From Steinernema hermaphroditum (taxonomy: Eukaryota; Nematoda; Chromadorea; Rhabditida; Steinernematidae): a DNA stretch of 64,000 nt. A program made the translations under genes and the position numbers. Location: assembly GCA_030435675.1 (NCBI GenBank), contig CM059622.1, forward strand, positions 5,828,001 through 5,892,000, given 5' to 3'. This document shows positions 9,270 through 19,321 of the stretch, piece by piece (the first letter of the stretch is position 1; every line of letters starts with the position of its first letter). The notes beneath the pieces were generated by a model. The model saw only the letters and a program-made list of their open reading frames with translations, ran no database searches and had not been told where the DNA came from.

Positions 9270-12200
9270 ATGAGTTCTTCCGGCGAAGAAGCGGCAGAAG
9301 CGAGCAAGACGACGGAGACCGAGTGTTCCACTGACCCGCAGCCCCCCTCCGTCGCCTCTACGGCGTCGTCCATCGCCACCGCCGTCCAGTCCGATTCCGT
9401 GAATCCCGACGCCGCCGCCGCTGACGCTTCCGCTCCAGATGCCGCCGCCGCCCCTCCAGATGCCTCAGAGAAGGCTGAAGACTCCGGAACCCCGAAGGCC
9501 AATCCTACCGGCTCGAGACCTTCTTCAACGTCTACGGACGCGACTCAAACAGCGTCTTCAGCTGCCACGACCGACGCTACCGCGAAGGGGAAGAACGAGA
9601 AGGACAGCGATTCGGAGGGCGACGGTGCCGAGGAGGTAATCACTCACCTACGAGCTAACTCGTTTGACGTTCAGTTAACCCCCGGAGTGCGCTCTGCATG
9701 ATTCTAAGTGGCTCTTCTGCCTGCGCCTTTTGTGAACGCTTGGGTGTGCGAAATCGGCCAAAATGACGAAATTTCTTTAAAGGGGGCGGTACCATTGAGG
9801 CGAAAAACGAGTGTTTTTGAGATTCTCGAGGAGAGTCCGTGCAAGCGATGGTCGAAACGTCGCGAGCAGGTGAAGCAACGAGACGTGCCCGGCATCGACG
9901 GTGCCTACCTGGCCATGGACAACGAGACCGGGAACGAGGTCGTATGGAACGAGGTCCAGTTCTCCGAGCGAAAGAACTTCCGCGCCCAAGAGGTGTGCAC
10001 CCCTGGCCCTTCCTTAGCTCTAACCCCCCCTACCCCTTTCAGGAGAAAATCAACCAAGTCTTCGACAATCTGCAGCGTCTGGTTCACGCGAACCTGGTCA
10101 AATTCCACAAGTACTGGACTGATGCGAAGTCGGAGAAGCCCAGAGTAGGGAAGCGCCCTCGCAGACAGCCTAACCAGCCCAATCTTCCAGATAATCTTCA
10201 TAACGGAGTACATGTCGGCTGGGTGCATGTCGAGATGTCTCCAGCGCACCAGAAAGTCGGGTTCCAACCCCAGCGTGAAGGCGTGGAAGAAGTGGATCAC
10301 GCAGATCCTCTCGGCCCTCAACTACCTGCACTCCTGCAACCCTCCGATCGTCCACGGCAACATAACCTGTGATACTGTATTCATTCAAGGAAACGGCTTA
10401 ATTAAGATTGGATGCGGTAAGTCCTCTGCCCCCTGGCGGTCTTCAGACGCGCTTTTCAGTGGCTCCCACCGCGATCCATCACCACGTGAAAACCTTCAGA
10501 GAGAACATCAAGAACATGCACTATATCGCCCCGGAGTACGACCGTATGTTGGCGTCGTTGTCCACCTGATGGTGGTTTCCCCTTACAGTATCCACGCCGG
10601 AGGCCGACATTTACTCGTTCGGAATCTGCGCCCTGGAAATGGCGGTGGTGGGAGGCCTCGCCTCGTGCGGCAGCTCTGCGGCTGTGGCCAACGGCGTCGC
10701 CAACGCCACCGAAAAGACGGCGGAGAAGGCCGCCGAGAAAGCGGAGAAGACTGAGAAGGAGAGTAGCGCCGAGAAGCCGGCGGAGAAGATGGACGAGAAG
10801 GTCGCCGAGAAGGTGGAGAAAACGGTCACCGTCGCCTCGGAAAACACGCACATCACACAGGAGATGATCCAGAAGGGTCTGGAGTCTCTCGACGACCCCA
10901 TGCAGAGAGTAAGCGGCCATCGGGTTACGGTAGCTGACGGGGATTCAGATGTTCATCGAGAGCTGCTTGGACCCGGACCCGAAGAGTCGCCCCACCGCCC
11001 GCCAGCTTTTGCTTCACACTGTGCTCTTCGAAGTCATTTCACTTAAGCTGCTAGCCGCGCACCGCCTCGTCGACTCGAGTCTCCACGAAAACCTCTCCGA
11101 AGACAATCTCCGGATCTCGGAGCCACAGAGGATCGCCGCCGCCTCGAAGCTCAAGGACATGTCCTACAGCGACGTCCCCGGATTCCAGGTTCGCCCCTCG
11201 CCCTCTGGAGATTTAGAGCCTCCCCTTCAGGTGTCTCTGGACAAGTTCCTAGAAGACGTCGCGCAGGGCATCTACCCGCTGACGGCTTTCGCCCCGCTGG
11301 CACACCCCCCTCCCCTCAAACTCACCACGGACAGTTCCTCGCCTGGCTTGGTGGACTGTGCGGCTACGGGTAACGCGACGGGAAGCGTCGCCGCGGCGCC
11401 TGAGACGATGACGACGTCGGCGACGGCACCCAACATCACGGGAAACGCGCCGAGCGAGGCAGCGCCGCCGCCAGCTGCGCCCTCGAAGAAGCCCTCAGGT
11501 GCCCCCTCGACGCTTTACACAACCACTGACTCTGTGGGTTCAGAAGGAGCAACGGATCAAGTAAACGGGTTCTCCGCCGGTGCATCCTCGAACGGCGGAG
11601 CCAGCGCCACTCCAGCCGCGGAGGCGCCTCCACCGGTCGCCGGCGCTCCTCCGGGCACCGCCAGTCCTCCTCCGGGGGAGACTCGGTCCGTCATCAACAT
11701 GAAGGCGACCATCACAGACTCCACCTCCCTCACGCTTCTCTTCCAGCTCGACGACGACATGAACCGGCAGCTAACCACCGAGATCTCGGAGGCGGATACG
11801 GCCGAAAAGCTGGTGGAGGAGCTGCTCCTCCACGGATTCATCGCCGAGGTTCGTTCATCTGTGCGCCCTCTGAGCCGACCTTTGCCCGTCGCCGTCGACC
11901 ATTGTCAGCTACTAATCGGATATGACTGCACTTGCGCGAGGCAGACGAGGCCGGGGAACGGTGCTGGGAAAGCGGAGAACTGATCGGAGGCCTCTTTTTG
12001 CGCGCGATCCCTCCTCCGCCTGATAGTGCCTCTCGGTGGCGAGTTGACGTCACCGCTGCCTGGCCGTGCCGAGGGCGAAAGGGCATGGCTCGCTTCCTCT
12101 GAACCGGACTGACACATCGCTTAGGAGTGCACACATTTAACTATGGCTCCGATTTTCGTGGAAAGAACTGTGATCTTGAGGTTGCGCCTGGTGAACAAGG

Positions 12201-12974
12201 TGGTGTGCCAGGATAATTTTTGCTCTGGACTTAAAAGTGCATAGATCTCAAAGGGCAACGAACTCTTCTGATGGTGAATCATTTTGACGCTATTTTTGAA
12301 GAATCGGAACATATTGGATTATCTAAATTATCTGAAAGTTTGAGGTTCATTTCGTGAATTAGTAGAAGAAGACCTGCTTTTGGAAACATAAAAGACACAA
12401 TTGGCCTTTCATTTCCATAAAATAAGAGGATACGGTAAAAACATATGTGTAACTCCCAAATCACGTGCGCGGAGGTCGCAAAGGAAAAAGATAAGTAGCC
12501 GCGCGACCCATAGAAGTGTAAATATCGTCTTCCCCAACAAAATCTGTTACGAAGACAAAGCGCATTAGGGGATCATAGTGGGCGATACCGTAATTAGGAT
12601 CTAACTCGATCGAGCTGTAGAAAGGAGCGCAAATTTCACCTCGAATGACTCATAGTATACCTGAATGGCATGCTACAGTACCCCAAAATCGCTTAGCAGC
12701 TTCTGATGGTGAATCATTTCAGCATGACTCCGAGAGGATATGTGGAGAACTGGCGAAACTTCTGGCGCCGACGCCTCCTTCGTCGATCCACAACGGCGAC
12801 GTCGAGGAGCTGCCGGAGTCGGAGTGCGCCGACGACGCCGCAGAGCTCAACGGCGAGCCGGAGAATTGCTCCGAGCCGGCCGAGAAGAGGCCAGAATCCC
12901 CCTCCCTCCCCTCCATAGGGAACGCCGTTCCCCCCGATTCCGTGATAGAAGTGAAAGAAGAAGCGAAAACTTAA
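9270..12974 (+). CDS. NRBP1: NRBP-family pseudokinase (nuclear receptor-binding protein / Madm)
   Basis: NRBP proteins are catalytically dead kinase-fold scaffolds in trafficking, growth signalling and ubiquitin-ligase substrate selection. An Ala/Ser/Thr-rich N-terminus (exon 9270-9635) leads to the family core: ILEESPCKRWSKRREQV, DVPGIDGAYLAMD, VVWNEVQFSERKNF, KFHKYWTDAKSEKPRIIFIT. The catalytic loop is VHGNITCDTVFIQ, where HRD has become HGN, and the DFG position reads IGC, confirming a pseudokinase. LKLLAAHRLVD and LDKFLEDVAQGIYPLTAF follow, as in human NRBP1. After a roughly 870-bp intron, exon 12721-12974 continues the C-terminal helical region as HDSERICGELAKLLA and ends EVKEEAKT. Clear exons are 9822-9992, 10043-10144 and 10191-10416. 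Later introns near 11188-11229 and 11504-11550 are ambiguous. Confidence 0.9.
11851..12720 (+). other. Large intron of the NRBP gene
   Basis: About 870 bp between GCC GAG (donor GTTCGT) and an ATCATTTCAG acceptor. It contains two copies of CTTCTGATGGTGAATCATTT, near 12269 and 12701, the second forming the acceptor. TACNGTA words lie near 12435, 12588 and 12674. No coding sequence seen. Confidence 0.6.
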
Positions 12975-13248
12975 TTAATTGTTGAATATACTGTTCTTCT
13001 CGTTGACTCTGTTGTCGCCCTGTTTCTGCTTAGGTCCTAAAAGAGCTTTCTTTCAAGAACGGGTGCGAAGAAGTCGATCGTGTTGTCGCGCGGCGCGCTT
13101 CTCGGAGAGTCCACTTCCTCATAGTCTTCTTCTTGGCAAACACTGCGGGGCCACTCGGCTCCGCCCCGGGTCGTGCGAGGCCAGGTAGCCGCTGTCCCGG
13201 TCGGCTTCTTAGCGTACAGTCTCGCCTCTCATCTCAGTCCCCTCAGCG

Positions 13249-16200
13249 ATGGCCCTCGGAAGGCTGCTCGCGCTCCTTTCCGTCGCCGCGATTCTGGCGC
13301 CGGAGCTCGTGCGTGCCCAGCACGGCACCGTCGGTCGCCCTTGCGAAGTGAGTACCGACTGCGGTACCGGCAACTACTGTGCCGGTAACAAGCGCTGCGC
13401 CTGCTTGACCACCTACGTCGAAATCGACTCCTACTGCTGGAGAAGTGAGTCTACCGTACCCCTGCCCCCCTTGGACCCCTTCCTTCCCTTCAGAGATCAA
13501 TCCCGGAGAGTCGGGATGCACCCAGAACCGCCAGTGCGAAGCCGTCTGGCCCGGGGCATACTGTAGATCCGGAGAGTGCCGCTGTGCCAACAACCAGCCC
13601 CCCTTCCGCACCCGCGACGGCCTCGTCTGTCTCAACTACGGATTCTGCCCCCTCAACGGCAACAACCCCAAGTTCCGCATCGAGAACCAGGCAAGACCCC
13701 TCGCCCATAGCCCTCACCAAGGACCTCTTAGGTGCAACAATGCTACGGTGGAGCGGACGCCACGTGCGAGGCCATCGGCGCCCTCGCCTACGACTGCATC
13801 TGCGACAGCGACGACTGCACGGTGAACAATCCGATCAGCTTCTGCTGTCCCTCCAGAGGTGAGCTAAGGCACCACTGACCCGAGTGTTTGTCGGCGGCGA
13901 CCTCTAATCTGTGGAGTTGGCCGAGTTTGACCGCGCAAGTGTCCCTAAATCTGAACAAACAGTTGAGGCGATTGTTTGCCGATCTCCTCGACCGCGTCTC
14001 CTCATTAGCCGATGGAGTCGAGAGGAGGCGGAAACAAGCCAAGAGGTGCCGGTATCGGTGACCGACGAAATGTCAGAAGAGCAACGACCAAACAAAAGCG
14101 GATGACTGCGGTGATGGGAGGTCCCAAACGGACATTTACAGTATGAGCCAAGCAATGCATCTAGAATCCCTTTTTCGATGTTTCTACGCACTCTTTTGAT
14201 TTTTTTTTTCTGTATTTGCGGACCAACCACGAAGTCGTCGCTTCCGGGATTACGGTAGCCAGCAACTTTTTGTGACACGTCTAAAATGCTAAGCAAATAG
14301 GAACCTAGACGTTCCAACGGCGCGTGCTAGGCTGGTACGAACAGCTTTGCATCGCGAGTGCAAACACGTTTACCTCGACCGCTTTCAGCCTTCGCCTGCA
14401 TCCAGCCTCCCAACGAGGGCTACACGCCTCCGGGCGGCGGTACCACTCTGAACCACTGGTACCACGACCCGATCACCGGCGAATGTCGCGAACTCAAGTA
14501 CCAGGGCTACGGTGGCAACGCTAACAACTTCCAGACGAAGGACCACTGCGAAAGTTACTGCAAACAGAGTGAGTCCCGAGGGTCTTCTTGAACCTCACCT
14601 GGCGCCTTCAGCATGCAACCGCGGTCTTCCCCTCTACCGCGACCGTACCACCGGGGTCAAGCAGGAGCCCGTCTACTGCCAGGGCAACGACAACGGTTGC
14701 AACAACCCCAACTACGTCTGCACCACCATGGGAACCCTCCAGCAGTGCTGTCCCACCTACCGTAAGTGCTTCCCTTCGTCTACAGTACCCTCACGACCCG
14801 CTCAGTGCACATCTGCTCACGCAACGGAGCCATCCCCACTGAAGTGTACAACACCGCCGGCGGACTCCCCAGCGAGTATTTCGACGTCGGAATCCCCGAC
14901 GGCAGTGGAAACACCTACCCACGATTCTACTACGACTCCCGAGAAGGTCGATGCATCCAATTCTCGGTAAGCACTGTTTCTATAGCACGCTGGTTAGTGT
15001 CGCCGAGTTTTCCCACATAGGGATAAGTAGAAAGAGAAACAGGGTGCAAAACAAGAGTTTATCAACGACCGACCGCTGCCGTGCAAAACCCCCAAATGAC
15101 TGATCATTTGCGATAGGTGTCTATTCAGCAAAAAGAGTAATGATAGACAAGGCTTAAAAGTTGCACTCCAGACGATGTGACTATCGGTCGAACGTCAGTC
15201 TTTCGAAGAACGTAAAAGTGATACAGTATACCTTCCAAACATCGACAATTAGTCCTCTAGCTATCTTCATTCGTCCTTTTCAGTACCTCGGCCAGGGCGG
15301 TAACTTCAACAACTTCCTTTCTCAAGATCACTGCGAGAAGTTCTGCTCCAGAAGTGAGTCTCCCGCACCGCAGAACTCCTCTAACCCCTGTTGTAGTCCT
15401 GTGCAGCGCCGGTGAACCCCTCAAGGACAGCAGCGGGGAGCGGAACATGGAGTGTTCGCCCACGGGCAGCGGTTCCAACACTTGCCCCAGCACCCACAGC
15501 TGCGAGTCCACTTCGGGCTCGACCACTTTCGGCGGCGTTTGCTGTCCGCGGCCCCAATACGTGTGCAAGCTGCCCCGCGAGCAGGGCAACTGCGGCACCT
15601 ATAGTAACCGGTGGTGGTTCAACGCGAAGACGGGCAACTGCGAGGAGTTCATCTACTCGGGCTGCCAGGGCAACGCCAACAACTTCGAGACGTACAAGGA
15701 GTGCCAGGACTACTGTAGGGACGCGCGCAGCGAGCCACAGTGCATCCAGGGCACGGCGCTCACCGACTCCAACGGCAACTTCATCATCTGCGGCGGCGCC
15801 ACCTCCGTGCAGACGACTTGTCCGGCCAACCACTACTGCTACTACGACGGCACCACCTACGGCTGCTGCCCCACGCAGGCCTACACCTGCTCCCTCTCCT
15901 ACAAGAGCGGCGCCACGTGTGGTCCCGCCGTCACGCGCTGGTACTACGACTCCACCACGCGCACGTGCCAGACCTACTCCTTCAACGGCTGCGACGGCAA
16001 CTCCAACAACTTCGCCACCCAGCAGGATTGCAAGGACTATTGTAGGGTCGAGAGCTGTCCCGATGGCGGAGAAGTGTGGAAGGAGCCGAACGGCGCCGCC
16101 CGTGCCTGCACCAGTAACCGCCAGTGCCCGAGCACCCACTACTGCACCCCCGTCACCACCTGGACCGGTACCGTATACCAGACAAAGTCGCTCTGCTGTC

Positions 16201-17194
16201 CCTCGAAGAACTTCGTGTGCAGCCAGCCCCGCGACGTCGGCGTCCGCTGCTCCTCGACGCGCATCTCGCGCTGGTACTTCAACGCGGACACGAAGACGTG
16301 CCAGACCTTCGAGTACAACGGCTGCGAGGGCAACCGCAACAACTTCGCCACCCAGAAGGCTTGTCAGAACTACTGTCTCAGCGAGGCCTGCCCGCCCGGC
16401 ACCGTCGTCGCCAAGGAGGCCGACACCTCGAGGCTTGTCCAGTGCTCCAACCCCGGAGGCGCCGGCCGCGTCAGTGGAGGCTGTCCCGACGGCTACACCT
16501 GCTACAGTAGTCCTCTGCTCGACCAGAACGTCTGCTGCGGCGCCAGCACCGAGCTCCAGTGTAGGCTACAGCACTGCCCAGACCGCCTCTGACAGAGGAC
16601 TCGGCTATTTTCAGCGCTCTGTCCCGCCAACTCCACTCCGTTCATCTCCGCGCTCTCGCTGCAGCCGATGCAGTGCACCCCCAACGTGGACGGCGCCTGT
16701 CCCGGAAACTTCTTCTGCTGGTTCTCCACCACCTCCTCTGCCGTCAACGCCTTCTACTGTTGTCGCTCGCCCGACAGCGTCGACACCGGCTACTGCCCGC
16801 CGCAGCTGGTGCCCGTGCCCGGCGAGGGCGGTGCTCAGTACAGATACTGTAGCCCCTCGGCGCCCATCAACGACGCCATCCAGGGCTGTGGCGCCAACCG
16901 CCACTGCCAGTTTTCCACCAACCTCGAACGCTACATCTGCTGCGGCCTCGAGAGCGACGTCCGTCTTCCGAGTAGGTCCCTGTCTGAGAGACTCGTCCAC
17001 GTCCCCTTCTAGACGTCTGCCCGCCGCAGCCCGCGAACCTCGTGCCCGTGGAACTCGCCGGCAACTACCGTACCTGCAACCCTTACGCGCGCTCGGGCAC
17101 CCCACAGGCCTGTCCCGACAACTCCGCGTGTCTCTACACTGGAAACGACAACGGATTCATTTGCTGCAGAGTGCAACAGCCCAACGGCAACTAA
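13249..17194 (+). CDS. Secreted multi-Kunitz, lustrin-type cysteine-rich protein
   Basis: Probably an extracellular matrix or cuticle-associated protein with protease-inhibitor folds. A signal peptide ([20 protein letters not shown]...) starts at 13249, right after an acceptor-like CCCCTCAG. Cys-rich modules with CC pairs alternate with five Kunitz domains at about 14390-14570, 14805-14967 plus 15284-15350, 15564-15717, 15885-16044 and 16215-16374. Hallmarks are [57 protein letters not shown] and [19 protein letters not shown]. Further Cys-rich repeats run to the stop ([10 protein letters not shown]). No membrane anchor is seen. Domains 3-5 have six cysteines; domains 1-2 lack one disulfide. 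Long introns lie at about 13860-14388 and 14968-15283. Similar lustrin/Kunitz proteins are a nematode-expanded family; I cannot assign a single ortholog. Confidence 0.88.
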
Positions 17195-17355
17195 GTAGGT
17201 CCTCCACCCTCGCCACAATACAGTAACCCGAGTCTTTGCAGATACGATGAGGTCGATCCCTCTAGCGTCGAATCTTTCAGCTGCTTGTCGTTGATCTTCG
17301 TTCTTGTTTCCTTCAATACGTATTCTTGTTGAACCCTTTCGCCACCTAATAATCT

Positions 17356-17361
17356 AATAAA
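17356..17361 (+). terminator. Poly(A) signal of the Kunitz gene
   Basis: AATAAA about 160 nt after the stop codon, followed by a T-rich stretch. Convergent with the ferrochelatase-like gene on the other strand. Confidence 0.7.
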
Positions 17362-17570
17362 GAGCCTTGACTTTCATCTTCACATCGTAACCATTTGAAC
17401 CATACCATATCTGTATCCCCGATGCAGCAAACTACAGTAATCTCAGCAACAATAAACATTTACTTACTCGTTAATCCTGTTAGATACATCGAAATGTGGC
17501 AGTTCAAAGTGAGGTGTCGTCAGTCCTAATATTGCACACTGGCACAGCTACAGTACCCTTGAGGGTCTCT

Positions 17571-19321
17571 CTATCTGACGAAGAGCTTCCGAGTCTGCTC
17601 ACATTCGGGATCGACGCAGAACTTGCAGATCATCGACAGCTGTGCGGTCGTTCGTCGACCAAGAAGGAGGTGGTTCTTGATGACTTCGGACAGTCCGTGC
17701 ACGAGAAGGGGGTCGTTCGCAGGCAAAGAGAGAACGGAAACTTTTGGCTGAAAACTCAAGATTTGAACGGCGCAGAAAATGGGGCGAGGAACCTGTTTCG
17801 CGAAGAGCTTCGGAAGAACAGTTTGGGTATCGAAGGAGGGAACGACATGGGTGATTGGCACAACGAGCACTCGCTCCAGTTTGTTCCTCCTCAAGTGCTT
17901 CATCTGTATGGAAACGTTGTTCCGCAATGGAGGGAGCGTTAGCTGATCCCATGGGCTGTAGAAGGCCAACTTCCAGGCAACGGAGTTGTTGAGCTGCTCG
18001 GAGACCCGCTCGCAAGTTGACCACACGGAGGAGCTGTAGGAGTTCGAGTCATACCCTCTCTGCAAAGAGTTCGCGTTACATACAGTCCAACATCAATGAA
18101 CTACCATCACGGGAGCGACGAAGAGCACTGCATCGATCTCGTCAAGAACCGGTTTTATTTGTTCCGCCCAAAACTTAAAAAAGTCCGTGGGAAATGCACG
18201 ATTTTCCACCTCAAAACTCACGTGAGGAAGAACAGGATGGGCGCTCCATCGATCGATAGTGGAGGTTTCGAATGAGATCTCAGTCATAGGCACTATCCTC
18301 TCCAAAACTCTTTGTCCATCGACTTCTTTCTCCAAAGGTAGCGTCTTGTCCAGAACTATTCTGGAAACTCTGTTCAGCATAGTGCCTGTTTGGAAGCAGC
18401 TATAGTTCGGGTACAGAGGAAGCACAACCAGGCGATTCAATCCTTTCCTAAGCAAGATTCTTATACTGTTGAATCGGTGTGAACCTACTGAAGAATCTCA
18501 TCCAACCGCTGTTCTATTGACGGTTCATCAAGAAGGAAGGCATGAGAGCAGCTGATCGGTCCGAATTCTGGAAGAAGTTGCGCAAGAGAGACTTCCAGCA
18601 GTGCGTTCAGTCGGGAGAGCCGTTCGTCGATCGACGGTTCCTGGCCGTAGTCCGCAATGCATTGGTTCGCTGTGTGAGATGCCGTGAACAGAGGTGTGGT
18701 GAAGAATCTGAAATTGTGCACGTATTACAATCGGAAAAATGAGAGAGAACTTCCTAACCAAAAGAGAAGAAACAAAAACACATATAAGTAGTTGTCAAAA
18801 GTAATTAGTACATCCAGCGATTCTAACCAGTTTTTAACAAAATTGTGCAACAAAGCGGAAGTTCAGCGTTATTTTCTCCCCTCGTAGGTATACGACGAAA
18901 AAAGGTTAAGAACATAGCATCCGTGAGCAGGTAAAACTTAATGCGACTTTCCGAATTATATGTATCCGGGAAGTAATCGAAAAAGTAAGTTGTGTTTTAC
19001 ACATTTAGCCAATAAATTTGATGCAGATTCACAAAACACACAAAAGATCAAAGCCCAACTAGATGATTCAAAAGATCACAACAGAGATTACAGCCCTGCA
19101 CAAAAAAAAACAGAACAGAACGCCCACCTGGTGACCGATTCAGGCAACTTCGAGTAGAGGGAGGTGCTCTTGGCGAGAAACTGCGTGGCGTAGAAGGGCG
19201 TCCGCGGCTGTCCGTGGTGCAATAGAAGCACTGAAGTCCCGTAGAGGTCGTCGGTGGCGGAGCAGAAGCGCCGGATCCCGCGGGAGATCTCTGCAGAAGG
19301 CACCCACCTGGCGATCGCCAT
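17571..19321 (-). CDS. fecl-1: Ferrochelatase-like protein, probably non-catalytic
   Basis: True ferrochelatase inserts iron into protoporphyrin IX, but most nematodes are haem auxotrophs and keep only a ferrochelatase-like gene. Five exons (19128-19321, 18489-18707, 18105-18447, 17793-18059, 17571-17747) give 399 residues. The fold is recognisable by SVLLLHHGQP, LYPNYSCFQTG and STIDRWSAHP. The human segment SDHIETLYELD, which carries active-site His and Glu, aligns with PSFDTQTVLP and has neither, and SAHSLPM is also replaced. All four [2Fe-2S] cysteines appear kept: YPNYSC and the C-terminal CKFCVDPEC. The N-terminus (MAIARWVPSAEISRGIRRF) is basic and could target mitochondria. I infer a structural, Fe-S or regulatory role. 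Confidence 0.88.

Noticed and set aside
15412..17226. 604-codon plus-strand open frame and a 252-codon minus frame over the Kunitz gene
   Set aside because: Both are shadows. The GC-rich third positions of the Kunitz frame leave few stops in the other frames, and the products are low-complexity Ala/Arg/Pro with no domain.
17496..17942. 148-codon plus-strand ORF
   Set aside because: It is antisense to the well-supported C-terminal exons of the ferrochelatase-like gene.
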